Source of the DNA: Lathyrus oleraceus
Taxonomy: Eukaryota; Streptophyta; Magnoliopsida; Fabales; Fabaceae
Direction: 5' to 3'
DNA length: 64,000 nt
NCBI RefSeq assembly: GCF_024323335.1
Contig: NC_066579.1
Coordinates: forward strand, 3,487,001 to 3,551,000
The translations under genes were made by a program, and so were the position numbers. A model generated the notes under the pieces. The model saw only the letters and a program-made list of their open reading frames with translations, did not search any database and was not told the DNA's origin. Of the stretch, positions 45,407-58,800 are shown one piece after another. Numbering within the stretch: the first letter of the stretch is position 1; the number at the start of each line of letters is the position of its first letter.

Positions 45407-47513
45407 GTAAGAAGTTCACCGATTGTGAGACTCGGTATTCTATGCTTGAGAAGACTTGTTGTGCATTGGCTTGGGTTGCTAAGCGTATGTGTCAATATAT
45501 GTTGAATCATACTACTTGGTTGATATCCAAAATGGACCCAATCAAGTACATCTTCGAGAAACCTGCTTTAACTGGGACGATTTCCCGTTGGCAGATGTTG
45601 TTATCAGAGTATGATATTGAATATCGATCTCAGAAAGCAATCAAAGGTAGTGTCTTGGCTGACGCTTTGGCTCACCAACCGATTGAAGATTACCAGTCAG
45701 TACAATATGATTTTCTTGATGAAGAAATCTTGTACTTGAAAATGAAAGATTGTGATGAACCATTGCTTGAAGAAGGGCCAGAACCTAGTTCCCATTGGGG
45801 CCTGGTATTTGATGGAGCTGTTAATCAGTATGGGAATGGCATTGGGGCAATGGTTATTACTCCTCAAGGCACGCATTTTCCGTTTACATCCAGATTGACT
45901 TTCAAGTGTACAAATACTATGACAGAATATGAAGCTTGCATTATGGGGCTAGAAGAGGCCATTATTCTCATAATCAATTACTTAGACGTCTATGGAGATT
46001 CAGCTTTGGTTGTGAATCAAATCAAAGGTGAATGGGAGACGAATTAACCCGGTTTGATACCATATAGAGATTACGCGAGGATGATTTCAACTTTCTTTAC
46101 AAAGGTTGAATTTCATCATATCCCTCGAGATGAGAACCAGATGGCAGATGCTCTTGCAATGTTGTCTTCAATGATTGTGGTGAAATATCGGAATGAGGTT
46201 CCTAATTTGACTGTGATGCATCTTGATAGGCCAGCTCATGTGTTTGATATTGAAGAGATCAAATATGAGAAGCCGTGGTATTACGACATCAAGTGTTTCC
46301 TCCAAAGTCAGATTTACCCGTCTGGAGAATCTTTTAAAGATAAGAAGACTTTAAGAAGATTAGCCAGAAATTTCTACCTGAATGGTGATGTGTTATACAA
46401 GAAAAACATCAACATGGTTCTGCTCATATGCGTGGATAGACATAAAGCAAACTTATTGATAACTGAAGTCCATAAAGGTTCCTTTGGTACTCATTCCAAT
46501 GGACGTGCTATGGCTAAGAAGATGTTGAGAGCGGGTTATTATTGGATGAAAATGGAATCTGACTGTTGCAAGTTTGTGAAGAAATGCCACAAGTGTCAAA
46601 TATATGCAGATAAGATTCATGTTCCTCCGACACTGTTGAATGTTATTTCCTCCCCATGGCCCTTCTCCATGTGGGGAATTGATATGATTGGCATGATTGA
46701 GCCCAAAGCTTCAAACGGACATCGTTTCATTCTCGTGGCAATTGACTAATTCACGAAATGGGTTGAAGCGGCATCATATGCGAATGTAACCCATCAAGTT
46801 GTTATGAGGTTTATCAAGAATCAAATTGTATGCCGGTATGGTGTGACAAATAAGATCATTACTGATAATGGTTCGAACTTGAATAATAATATGGTGGAAG
46901 CTCTTTGCAAAGATTTCAAGATTGTACACCATAATTCTTCTCCCTATAGACCCAAGATGAATGGGGCTGTTGAAGCTGCGAATAAGAACATCAAGAAGAT
47001 TATTTAGAAGATGGTTGTAACATATAAGGATTGACATGAGATGCTCCCATTTGCTTTGCACGAGTATCATACATCCATCCACACTTCAACAGGGGCAACC
47101 CCTTCCTCACTTGTTTATGGCATGGAAGTTGTGCTCCCCATAGAGGTTGAGGTCCCATCATTGTGTGTTTTGATGGAAGCCAAGTTGACTGAGGCTGAAT
47201 GGTGTTAGACCAGCTAAATTTGATTGAAGAGAAGAGATTGACTGCCATGTGTCATGGTCAGTTATATCAGCAGAGAATGAAGAAAGCTTTTGATAAGAAG
47301 GTCAAACCTCGTGTGTTCCGAGGAGGTGACCTTGTACTCAAGAAGATTCTATCTTTCAAACCAGATTCTAGGGGAAAATGGACTCCTAATTATGAAGGCG
47401 CATATGTTGTCAAGAGAGCCTTTTCAGGCGGTGCTTTGATTCTTGCAACTATGGATGATGAAGAGTTCACGCGTCTTGTGAACGCAGATGCAGTCAAGAA
47501 ATACTTCGCCTAA
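45407..47513 (+). pseudogene. Remaining pol of B: RNase H, second RNase H, integrase
   Basis: It resumes inside the first RNase H (KKFTDCETRYSMLEKTCC), then the second RNase H (LVFDGAVNQYGNGIGAMV, TEYEACIMGLEEAI) and integrase (HKGSFGTHSNGRAMAK, CHKCQIYADK, WGIDMIGMIEPKASNGH, ITDNGSNLNN, NGAVEAANKNIKK). In-frame stops: TAA 46045, TAA 46747, TAG 47005, TGA 47032. Near 47200 a short deletion changes frame before DQLNLIEEKRLTAMCHGQ. The end AVKKYFA matches C and E. The RT core is absent, lost at the D junction. Confidence 0.9.
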
Positions 47514-47533
47514 AAAAAGAAAAGAACAACTTG

Positions 47534-47610
47534 CTAAGTTGAAAACCCAAAAGGCCGACTTAGGAAAAAATGAGCGTCTCGGTGGATTGAAAACCTGAAA
47601 GGGAGATCCA
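47534..47610 (+). other. Twin stem-loops after the B pol stop (decayed caps)
   Basis: Hairpin 1 (47534-47563) keeps the 8-bp stem CTAAGTTG/CGACTTAG; its cap has drifted to CCCAAAAGG. Hairpin 2 (47583-47610) keeps TGGAT/ATCCA, with cap CCTGAAAGGG. Same place and order as in E and C. Confidence 0.65.
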
Positions 47611-48247
47611 TGCAAAAATTAGAGACATAAAATAGAAAGATTTATCCCGATAAATTGAGCACCCCGCCTTGGGGAAATTTAGGCAAAAAAAATAGGGATT
47701 ATGGCAAGTAACTGCATCCTGTTGATCTTCAGATTTGAAGACGTTCTTGAGCACAACGGTCGGTTTTGGTTCATCATCCCCAGTAGCGGCCAAGAGCACA
47801 GTGGATATCAAGGGTTGGTAGAAGGATTAGTGATCATTGTATTCAATGTAACCATTTTCCATGTAAATTACCATTTTCAACTTTGTAAAGATCTATGGAG
47901 TATTGTCATTTACAGACTACCATTATATTAAATAAAGTTGAGCTTTTATCCAATTGTTTCTACTCTTATTTAATTCAGCCAAATAGTTATAGATTTTATT
48001 ATAATCATTTTGAAAATTAAATTTTTAATCAAAATCATATTTTCTTAAACATATAAAAGCATTAATTTTAAGCAATCGATTTCATTAAAAAGGAATATCA
48101 ACAACGGTTCGAAAGCAGTAAGCCCTAAGTGTGGAACATTATTGGTTCTCCCCAAGCAGTAGGCGCGATTTATCTCTCATCCCCGACATCATTGTTCAAC
48201 ACCCGGTGTTTGTTGATTTCTCCAGACGGTTAATTCTCCGTTGTCCC
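47611..48247 (+). other. 3' UTR of B, interrupted by C
   Basis: Noncoding, homologous in style to the 3' UTR of E: TCCCCAG at 47777-47783 and a CTCCCCAAGCAG near 48149. It stops at 48247 where the LTR end of C meets it. GTCCC (48243-48247) would be the target duplication; its partner is outside the window. Confidence 0.6.
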
Positions 48248-49458
48248 TGTAGCGGGGTATTCGTTACCATTAGAGATATTGACTAAATCTAAGGTAAACC
48301 ATACAAGTCGAGTCGCCACCGCACTTCTATTTATCCAAAGGAATGGTTAGAAAGCGAACAAAAACCTAAAAGTTTTATCGAATCAAAAACTAGTAAAAAT
48401 GTCAGAGATCTAGGTAAGGGGGTTGGTTATGCAATGGGAAGGTTTTAAGCACCCAAAGCATCCTAGGTACTCCTAGGGAGCCCTTTTCACATTGGTTGTA
48501 AGGTTGGTATTTTGTGAAAATTTGTTTGTGCAAACATGATTGAAGAGATGAGAAGAGAATATACAAGTTATTTAAATTTTGTGTTTGGATGGATGAACCC
48601 ATTGCCTACGTACCATCTTAAAAAAAGATTAGGATCAAAACCTCGTAGTTCGGGGTAAAAATCTCAAAAATGAGTGGGTGAATTGATTGGTCCAAAAGCC
48701 TTAAGGTTTTTTGTTATCCAAGGGAGAAAACTCAACCCAAAACCACAAATCCACCATGTGAGGATAGCTTCAACATGCTAGTGAGGGGTTAACCCTATAA
48801 TAAGCATGGAAGACTCATTGTCCATCACTAAGGATAAAGGTGAGTATTAAATCTACTTCAAGGATAACTCAAACCTAATAGCTAAAGGTTATGACAAATT
48901 TGATTAAGAAGGTGGCCATTGAAACCACAAAAATACATTTGAATGGGTTGTATTTACCAATGAAAAGTATGTACAAAAATGGTCAAAGTTGACTTAGAAG
49001 TTCAATTCAAATAAGTATTAAGAAAAGAAAGTTTGAGAATCAAAAGTATAAGGCTTAGGTTTCTAATGTTGAAAACAAGTGTTAAGTGTTTGCACAAAAG
49101 TTTTGGTTTGGGTTAGAGTGGAGAGAAGAAGAATGGCTAAAGTCCTAAGCATACAAGAGGTGAGGGATAAAGAATAAGACCACAAATGGAGTTCCTCTCT
49201 TGAGATCATATTGATGATCCAAGTAGCTCCCATCCTTTGGAATAAGCAATCACAGTAATGGTAAACTCAAGCAATCAACAATCAAATGAACTCTTGGAAG
49301 ATCCCTCTCTCTTAGAAGCTCATGGAAATGGTTCCTCAATTTGGCTCAATATGGGAATCCCTAGCACAAGAACACACACATCAAAAGGTTCTATTAACAA
49401 TCAAAGAATGGACAAGAGAGAGTTTAGAATATGGTCCTTTCAATGTTCATCTTCAAGC

Positions 49459-49542
49459 TTTAAGCATTCTAAAGGCATGAGGCCTAGTTGCTCTTTGACA
49501 TTTAAGCACTCTAAAGGCATGAGACCTAGTTGCTCTTCAAAC
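49459..49542. repeat. 42-bp tandem duplication in C LTR
   Basis: The segment starting TTTAAGCA at 49459 recurs at 49501 with three or four differences. Confidence 0.85.
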
Positions 49543-50988
49543 TCCATTAGCTTGGGTAAATGCCCTAAAGTCTAAGTCCATTTTGTCCAATTCTTTGCAT
49601 TTTGGTTCACAACAAATAGACAAACACAAACACAAAAGATATATACACAATTATGTGCTCAAGTGAGCAAAAGGCAAATTGCATTAACATAAACATGTGC
49701 TCAAGTGAGCAAAGGAAAAAGCAAATGGATAATATGTACAAGAATAATAAATTGCATAAATGTAAAGTGCAAAAAGTAAATGTTAATTGCTAGTGGTTAG
49801 TGTTAGTAGTTAGTGTGCCATAAGGCAAATTTAGCGCTATGTTAAGCAATCGTAATTGGACTTATGTAGAAGTCACAACTATCTGAGACTGGTCAATAAT
49901 AATGTAGGCAACAACACAAGTTAGAAGTCTTGATTAGTGAACCAAGTTCCAACAACTTGTCATGCCAAAAGAAGAAAAGAGAATTGATCTTGTATTGGTT
50001 TAAGTCTTTTGCATGATTTAGGAAGCAACCTATCCTTAATGCAAAGCCATTCATTTGATCAATTGATCAAGATGAATTAGGTTTGAATCAAGGAAGATTA
50101 AACCTCCCTAATCAATGCTAACTTATCAACCTTCAACTCATTGATCAAAAAGAAGAAAGAAGAAGAAGAAGATGAATAATGGAAAATGGAAAAGGAAAGA
50201 ATAAATGACATTAAATGAAATAGAATGTACCAATCAACAAGTGTTTACCAATGACATTGAGGATCATGGTCAAACAATCAAAAACAGAAGTGAGATGAAG
50301 ATTGGAAGTCAAGAAATAAACAAAATATTTTTTGGTATTTTTAATATTCAAAATAAACTTGAATTAAAATATTAAAGGAGGGTCAAACTTCAAAATCACC
50401 TCAAATCAACCTTGAAAGGTCCAAGTGATTTATCCCAAGTTCAACAAGGTCAAACAAAGTTTGACAAAAAATTTCAACATTTTTAAAAGTTAGAAACTAT
50501 TTTTAATCAATTAAAAATGAATAAAAATAACCTAATTGAACTAAAATCTCAAATAAATCTCAAATAAATTAATAAATTGATGAGAATATTTTTCATAGAT
50601 CCACCATCATTCAAATAGGTTAGGAAAATATTTTTGTATTTTTTAAATCTTGAAAACTATTTAAAATGAATTAAAAATAACCAGAAAAGAGAAAATTCAT
50701 AAAAAAATATCAAATGATGAAATAAAAAATATTAAAAATCATTTTTAGAAACTAGAATTTACATGGGGAAGAATGCAATTGGTCCCATATTTTTTGGAAT
50801 TAAAATGAAGAAGTTATGAATTTTTGAAAATAAAGGAAATAAAAGAAATAAAATCATAAATTAAGAAAAGGGAAAAAAGACGATGGCCAGCGCCACCGTC
50901 TTCTCCGGTGAGCTCCGGTGAGACTCAAAAATTGCAGAAATCCAAATGTTCACCAAAACGGGCGATCTAGGTACCGTTCAAAAGAGGA

Positions 50989-51004
50989 AGTGATGTACAT
51001 CACT
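50989..51004. repeat. Perfect 16-bp palindrome in C LTR
   Basis: AGTGATGTACATCACT equals its own reverse complement. Confidence 0.9.
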
Positions 51005-51454
51005 CCTGTACCACTCACTTCCACTCTAGATTCCTATAAATGGAGAAATCAGAGATGGAAGCATGATGGTGTTCATCATGAACTTGCTTGATTTCAAAAA
51101 TTAAACGCACAACAATGATGCCTCTATAGAGAGGACTTCAGACAACACAATATCCAGTTCAATAGGTCAAGGGATAAGGAGTTTCGAAGAAAAAACCAGT
51201 TGAAGTAAACCTTTGAATTGTGAAGATCTGAGCTCCTTTCTTTGGTTCTTGTGGCAAAACAGAAGTTCAATGGATCATATGATGGAGGTCTAGGAACTTT
51301 AGATCTAAAGATTCAACCAAATTCAGTTGAATTTTAGATCTGAAAAATTGAAGAAAATGTGAACTAGTTCCTTTAGGTATGGCTAGGTTTTGATTTCTGC
51401 AGCATTTCAGATTGATTCAGGTTTTTTTTTTTGAATTATGAAGCATAGCATGTC

Positions 51455-51462
51455 TATTTATA
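51455..51462 (-). promoter_or_regulatory. Probable TATA box of C LTR
   Basis: The minus strand reads TATAAATAGACATGC about 1.5 kb after the LTR start. Plausible U3 end. Confidence 0.45.
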
Positions 51463-52979
51463 GCTGAATTGGAGGCAAGGCAAGGTGAATTTCATGTGCA
51501 TGAAAATTGAAGGCCTCCATGCATGGGCCTGTACAAGCGCATGGAGGGCCCAAAAGCCAATGCAAATGGATGCTGAAATGATTTGGAGAAGGTTTGGACG
51601 TGTGGTTTGCACTCCAATTGCTTGCATATGAAGTTTCACCATGAAATGCATAATTGGTCATAAAACTTCACCTCTTCGAAAGTGCCACTTAAAAAATGGA
51701 AACATAGACATGTGGGTAATGGTTGGAAAGGTCTTGACATAAGGAATAAATGTTATGTTGAGAAAAAACTCATTTGAAGTGTGGAAATGTATGAAAATAG
51801 GCCATGAAGTTCATAGTGCAAAACATGCCTTTGAGAATTTTGTTAAAATGAACCAACTTCAAGCCCTTCTGTTTTGATGATTAAAGCCCCAAATGAAAAC
51901 ACCTCCAACATAAAAGTTGTATATCTTCTCAAGACAATCAAAATGGACTTAAATGTTGCATCATTTGGATTTTTTATGAAGAAGTTATGGGCACTTGAAG
52001 TTGGACTTTTTTGCCTTTCAATGCATTTGGTCCAACGTGACCTATAATGTTTTGCATTATCACATGTATTTCCTTTAAGATTTTGAAATCTTGCTCAACA
52101 TAACATTTGAATTAGACATCTTAATCTTTCCAATGCATTTGATCCCACCTCAAAAGCATAAAAAATGAATGAGTTATGTTATTGGGAAGTTGACCCAAAA
52201 TTAGGGTTTCAGTCAAAATGACCTATAATGTCTTGGAATGGGAGATGACCTTCCAAGCTTAAAATCAATTTTTGATGAACATGAAAGTTGTTTATATTGT
52301 CCTTAATAACATATTTGCTTTTGGGATCATCTCCATTTGACCGACACATAAAACGTTAGGTCTCAGTGCACTTCAAAATAGTCAGGTGAATTGACTGATC
52401 AACTTCTCAAGTCCACAACTCATATCTTGATGAATTGATGATTGAGTACACTCAATAAAGTTCAAATATGAATGAAATGATGAATTAAAGAACTTCCCTT
52501 GATTGTTTTTGATCATGGGATGAGGTTGCTTCATGGGCAAGGCACACTTGATACACAAATGAATTAGGGTTTTCTTGAGAAACAAACCTCAAACCCTTTG
52601 ACTTGCTTTGATAAAAATGATGAATTGAGATACTAGGGAGGCATATTTGATTGATGAGAGCTTTGGGAACCACTACCATGCTTGCTTTCATCTTCTCTTG
52701 ACCATATCTTTGTACAAATGATCTCATAGAAGCTCTTGACCTTGTGATTGCTCAAGCTACAAACAAAAGATGTATGTGACATATTTTTGTGCTTTTGGTT
52801 AGCAAATAAAATGAGAAAAGCAATAATGTACAATTCAAGCATGCTTGGTGATCTCAAACCACTCACAAGAGGTCCCACCCAAAGGCAAAGGGAACAAAGA
52901 TGCTCATGATCCTTGAGGCTTTGCAAATGCAATGTTATGATGCCATGAGGGATCTTAGGGTCAAAATTGGGGTCTTACA

Positions 52980-52992
52980 GATGCCCCTATTT
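52980..52992 (-). promoter_or_regulatory. Polypurine tract of C
   Basis: The minus strand reads AAATAGGGGCATC adjoining the LTR TG, nearly the same as in E. Confidence 0.8.
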
Positions 52993-55714
52993 AAGGTCAT
53001 TCTAGCCGGAGAAGTGAAGGTTAAAATCTTCGTCTCGACGAGGTAGAATGGGCTTAAATAATATTAGAGAGACAAATTTTGGCCCCTAAGAGACCTCATG
53101 ATGCAAATGTATGTATGCAAAAGGTAATACTCTGTGGAGATATGTGTCCACAAAGAAAGAAAAGAAATCAGGAGAAACTCATAATCCATATGAGTAATTC
53201 ACTCCATGGGACTGAGACTCTGGGGACTCTTATGGGGATAGAAGAGAATAAGACGCGTGAGCAGGTCACGACTTGAAACGTGGGGAGCAGAACTTAATGG
53301 AAAGACCCGAGCTGACTCGAAGGCGCATGTATTGGTGAATATGCCAATACAGCAAAAATTATCCATAATGGATACTTCGGATAAAAATCCGGACTCAGGC
53401 TGGGAGAATCCACTAAGGGACCTCGCTGGGGAAAACCAGAACAAAAACTCCTCTGAGGAAGCAACAAGATGAGGTATTACCGGCTACTGGGTAATAAACT
53501 CAAAGAGACATATGATCCGAACATCGGTATAAGGGTGAGGGAGCAACATGCTCGGGGGAATGAATATCTAAGACCGGTATAAAGGTGAGAGATATCAAAC
53601 ATCCGAAATCATCTGAGGAAGACCTAAAAGGTACTTCAGCTTAGGAAAATCTGACTCCGCAAGGGGACAAAAAGTCATAATAGGGAGCAGGGAGGAAGGA
53701 ACACCAGGGATACCGGTTACTGGGCATATAATAGGTGACCAACCAAAGCGTGAATTGGGGGAATATTCCCAAGACATTCATCATCCAAAAGAGGGCTAAA
53801 AGCAAACTCGATTATAGGATGGACATTTGATTCCAAAAAAGGGATGCGAATCTTACTCGACTGGGGAAGAACAAAAGGCTTCGACCAAAGAGTGCATGAG
53901 ATATGTCATCTATTACCGTCAGAACGTAGATAACATACTCGCATGGAAGATTATCCACAACCGGTTACTGGGTTAATAAAGGATAAATCGAACGAAGGGA
54001 AAGGACATCGGGATACCGAAACTGGGTATATAATAATGACCAATCCAGGGGAGAAACAATTGTCACCAAGAACAAAGGGTAGACGAGAGATGACTTGCTG
54101 GGGATAAATTGCTTGATCAGAGCAATTACCCAAAAGATGAGGGAATATCGACACCGAATATTGAATAATGATAACCGTCAAGTAGGGGATTACATCCACC
54201 GGATACTGGGTAGAAAACCACGGAGAAGTAACCGTCATTGGTTAGGGTGAACAAAAGGTTAACTCCGCAAGGGGATGAAGTAAGGTTTACGACTACCAGT
54301 ATGAGGGTAGAGAACCAAAAATAGGACTTATAACCACCGGTATTAGGGTAGAAGGCCACAGACTCCGCCGGGGATAAGATGAATAATTACTGGTTACTGA
54401 GGAATCATTCATTTACACCACAAGGGAGTGCAAGAAGCGGCCAAAAGAGGCCAGTCTAGGATCAAACTAGATAGGTACGCTAAAATAAAACTTGTCCCTA
54501 TGAGGATATAACTCAATGGGTAACTTCATCCCAATATAGGTATTGGGGAGGAAACAGAAGCAACCATCATCCACGAGGGTATAACTCAGTGGGGAATATG
54601 GAAGGAAAGATACACTTTCTGCTTATGGGCTGACCCTATATGGAGAGATCAACCACCAACATCTGCTTGGGGGAACATAACACCCTCAAACAAGAGATAA
54701 CAAACAAAGATATATGTCAAACAAATGCGACATGAATGTTATCAATATGCACATATGTATGGTTTATGTATGATGAAAATGCTGACAAACAGGCATTTCT
54801 AACACAAACAAGTCCAACGAACAAGTACACAGACATCCGGTACTACATCTCAAGAGAGAAAACCAGGACCACAAAGATCTCCGCAGGGGAATGAGCAAAA
54901 CATTCCAGCTGGGGGTAAAGATCGTCAAAATCCTCCATGGAAACGCTCTACTGGGGAAATTATCAAAGGGGATCAGGGAATTCCGTGGGGAACAACCACC
55001 AAATGAGAAGTTTCTAAGGGTCATCAAACACTGTCCCAAATAATGAGATCACATCTGCTGAGGAGGAAGAAATACTGCTCTGCTGAAGGAAAGAGGGATG
55101 AATAATCCTTCCCAACCCTCGGCTTGGGAGAAAAACCACAAAAGGCTCCGGAGGAAGAGGACATAAGCATGCCAGGAATATGAACAAAATGTCTTACCCT
55201 GTCAAGAATCTTACCATCCTTGGGAGAGCACTGAAGACATCCCTAGTATCCTCTTCATCATTGTGCATGTTCACCTTGTTTAAAAACAAATTATGAAAGA
55301 TTTGAATAAAACAATGATATTTTTCAATTAAAACATGCAAAACATTTGTTGAAATGGAAACAAATAAGAGTGCAAATAATTGGATAAATGCTCAAATTTA
55401 TTTGATGGAATGGTAGTCTGCAAATGGCAAGACTTCATAGATAATTTCAAATTTGAAATTGGTGATATATATTGAAAAAGGGCTACATTGAACATAATGA
55501 CCATTTCTCCACCAATTCGGAATCCGATGTATTTGGGGCTTAGGTTGATGATGAATGAGCGAGAACCTCTGACGGATGACAGTTGTAGAACAAAGTCTTG
55601 TCAAGATGCAGTTACTTGCCAAATTCCTATTTTTTGCCTAGATTGCCCCAGGGTGAGGTACTCAATCTAGCAGGATACATATATTCATTCTTTTTTATGT
55701 CTCTAACTTTTGCC
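52993..55714 (-). other. Long 3' UTR of C with repeated anti-PBS motifs
   Basis: 2.7 kb with no supported gene. On the plus strand CTGGGGA (TCCCCAG on the element strand) is at 53220, 53426, 53861, 54098 and 54951. GACTCCGC followed by GGGGA occurs near 53653, 54262 (without the first G) and 54361. ACCGGTTACTGGG-like units are scattered from 53480 to 54390. The 3' UTR of E shows the same style. Confidence 0.7.
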
Positions 55715-55791
55715 TGGATCGCCCTTTCGGGTTTTCAATCCACCGAGACGCTCCTTTTTGCCTAAGTCGCCCTTTCCGATTTTCAACTTAG
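55715..55791 (-). other. Twin GAAA-type stem-loops after the C pol stop
   Basis: On the minus strand, hairpin 1 (55791-55762) has an 8-bp stem CTAAGTTG/CGACTTAG. Hairpin 2 (55742-55715) has a 7-bp stem TGGATTG/CGATCCA with the CCC-GAAA-GGG cap. Differences from E fall in paired positions and keep pairing. Confidence 0.7.
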
Positions 55792-55812
55792 CGAGCTATT
55801 CTGTTTTTATTT

Positions 55813-58800
55813 TTAGGCGAAGTATTTCTTGACTGCATCTGAATTCACAGGACGATTGAAATCCTCCCCATCCATAGTTGTAAGTATCAATGCACCGCCT
55901 GAAAAGGCTCTCTTAACAACATATGGACCTTCACAGTTTGGAGTCGACTTGCCCCTGGAATCGGGCGCGAAAGACAAGACTTTCTTGAGCACCAGGTCAC
56001 CTTCTCGGAACACACGAGGCTTGACCTTCTTATCAAAGGCTTTCTTCATCCTTTACTGATATAACTGACCATGGCACATGGTAGTCAATCTCTTTTCTTC
56101 TATCAAATTCAACTGATCATAACGACTCTGAACCCATTCAACATCAGTCAACTTGGCTTCCATCAAGACTCTCATTGATGGGATCTCTAACTCTACTGGG
56201 AGCACAACCTCCATGCCGTAAACAAGAGAAAAAGGGGTTGCCCCTGTTGAAGTGCGGACAGATGTACGATATCCATGCAAAGCAAATGGCAGCATCTCAT
56301 GCCAATCTTTATACGTGACAACCATCTTCTGTATGATTTTCTTGATATTCTTATTAGCAGCTTCAACAGCCCCATTCATCTTGGGTCTGTAAGGAGAAGA
56401 ATTATGATGCGCAATCTTGAACTCACTACACAGCTCTTTCATCATTTTGTTGTTCAAGTTAGATCCGTTATCAGTAATGATCTTATCAGGCACACCATAT
56501 CGGCATATGAGTTGGTTCTTGATAAACTTCACAACCACCTGCCTGGTCACATTTGCATATGATGCCGCTTCAACCCACTTAGTGAAGTAATCAATTGCTA
56601 CGAGAATGAATCTGTGTCCATTGGACGCTTTCGGCTCTATCATACCAATCATGTCGATTCCCCACATGGAGAAGGGCCATGGTGACGAAATCACATTCAA
56701 AAGTGTCGGAGGAATATGAATCTTATCCGCATAAATTTGACACTTATGGCATTTCTTCACATATTTGCAATAGTCAGACTCCATTGTCAACCAATAGTAG
56801 CCTGCTCTCAACATCTTTCTAGCCATGACATGTCCATTGGAATGAGTACCAAATGAACCCTCATGGACCTCAGTCATCAACAGGTCTGCGTCGTGTCTAT
56901 CCACGCATCTGAGCAACACCATGTCAAAATTTCTCTTGTAAAGTACCTCACCATTGAGGTAGAAACTTCCTGATAATCTCCTCAGAGTCTTCCTATCTTT
57001 CACAGATGCCCCAGGCGGGTAAATCTGGCTCTGAAGGAAACACTTGATGTCATAGTACCATGGCTTATCATCTTTTACTTCTTCTGCTGCAAATACATGA
57101 GTTGGTCTGTCTAAGCGCATTACAATGATATTGGGATCTTCATTCCAAAATCTTACCACAATCATTGAAGCAAGTGTAGCAAGAGCATCTGCCATCCGAT
57201 TCTCATCTCGAGGAATATGATGGAAATCAACCTCAACAAAGAATGTTGAAATCCTCCTCGCATGATCCCTATATGGAATGAGGCCAAGTTGATTCGTTTC
57301 CCATTCACCCTTAATCTGATTAACAACGAGGGCCGAATCACCATAAACATCGAGATGTTTGATCCTAAGATCAATACATTCTTCCAACCCCATAATACAA
57401 GCTTCATACTCAGCCATATTATTCGTGCATTTGAAAGTTAGCCTTGCTGTAAAAGGAAAATGTGTGCCTTGAGGAGTAATAATCACTGCCCCAATACCAT
57501 TTCCATATTGATTTACAGCGCCATCAAACACCATACTCCATCCGGAACCAGGCTCTGGCCCTTCATCGAGCGTAGGCTCATCGCAATCTTTCATTTTCAA
57601 ATACAGGATATCCTTATCTGGGAAGTCATACTGAACTGACTGATAATCCTCAATCGGCTGATGTGCCAAATGATCAGCCAAGATACTGCCTTTAATAGCC
57701 TTCTGAGCTCGATACTCAATATCATACTCAGATAACAACATCTACCAATGGGCAATCGTCCCTGTTAAAGCAGGCTTCTCGAAGATATACTTGATTGGAT
57801 CCATTTTGGATATCAACCAAGTCGTATGATTTAACATATACTGACGTAAGCGCTTAGCAGCCCAAGCCAAAGCACAACATGTTTTCTCAAGCATTGAGTA
57901 TCGAGACTCACAATCAATAAACTTCTTACTCAAGTAGTAGATGGCATACTCTTTCTTTCCTGATTCGTCTTGCTGACCAAGGACACAACCCATTGAGTCT
58001 TCAAGAACAGTCAGATACATAATCAATGGTCTCCCTTCCACAGGCGGAGACAGAATCAGAGGTTCAGACAAATACTCTTTAATACTATCAAAAGCTTTCT
58101 AGAAATCCTCGGTCCAATCATGGGACTGATCTTTCCGGAGGAGCTTGAATATCGGTGCACATGTGGCAGTCATGTGGGATATGAATCTGGAAATTTAATT
58201 CAAGCGGCCAAGAAAACCTCGGATTTGCTTCTCAGTTTTGGGCGCAGGCATCTCTTGTATCGCTTTGACCTTTGCAGGATCAACCTCAATACCTCTTTCA
58301 CTAATGATAAAGCCCAATAGCTTGCCGGAACAGACTCCAAATGTACACTTGTTGGGATTCAGATGAAGCTTATACTTCTTCAAACGTTGAAAAAGCTTCA
58401 ACAGGTGTTCTACATGCTCAACTTCCGTTTTTGACTTAGCAATCATATCATCAACATATACCTCGATCTCCTTATGCATCATATCATGAAACAAGGTAGT
58501 CATAGCTCGTTGATACGTGTCTCCAGCGTTCTTCAAACCAAAGGGCATCACTCGATAACAGAATATTCCCCAAGGTGTGATGAATGTTGTCTTCTCCATA
58601 TCCTCGGGTGCCATTTTAATCTGATTATATCCGGAAATCCGTCCATAAATGAGAAGACTTTGAATTTAGCTGTATTATCTACCAACATATCAATATGTGG
58701 TAGTGGAAAATCATCTTTCAAGCTAGCTTTATTCAAGTCTCTATAGTCCACACACATCCGGACTTTTCCATCTTTCTTAGGCACGGGCACAATATTGGCC

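Larger units (their letters stand above)
48248..52979 (-). repeat. 3' LTR of C (about 4.7 kb)
   Basis: Starts on the minus strand TGTAAGACCCCAATTTTGAC at 52979, directly after the PPT. The other end is taken as CCCCGCTACA at 48248. The end is less certain because a PBS-like TGGCGACTC lies at 48318-48310 on the minus strand, 62 bp inside it. The LTR holds a 42-bp duplication (49459 and 49501), a palindrome at 50989-51004 and a TATA box. Short ORFs within it show no known domain. Confidence 0.75.

Noticed and set aside
49258..49575. 105-codon ORF inside the C LTR
   Set aside because: It covers the 42-bp duplication, opposes the element's direction and has no domain.
48248..52979. A host gene or pseudogene within the C LTR
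   Set aside because: No long frame, no splice-linked exons and no known protein motif; the structure is explained as LTR.
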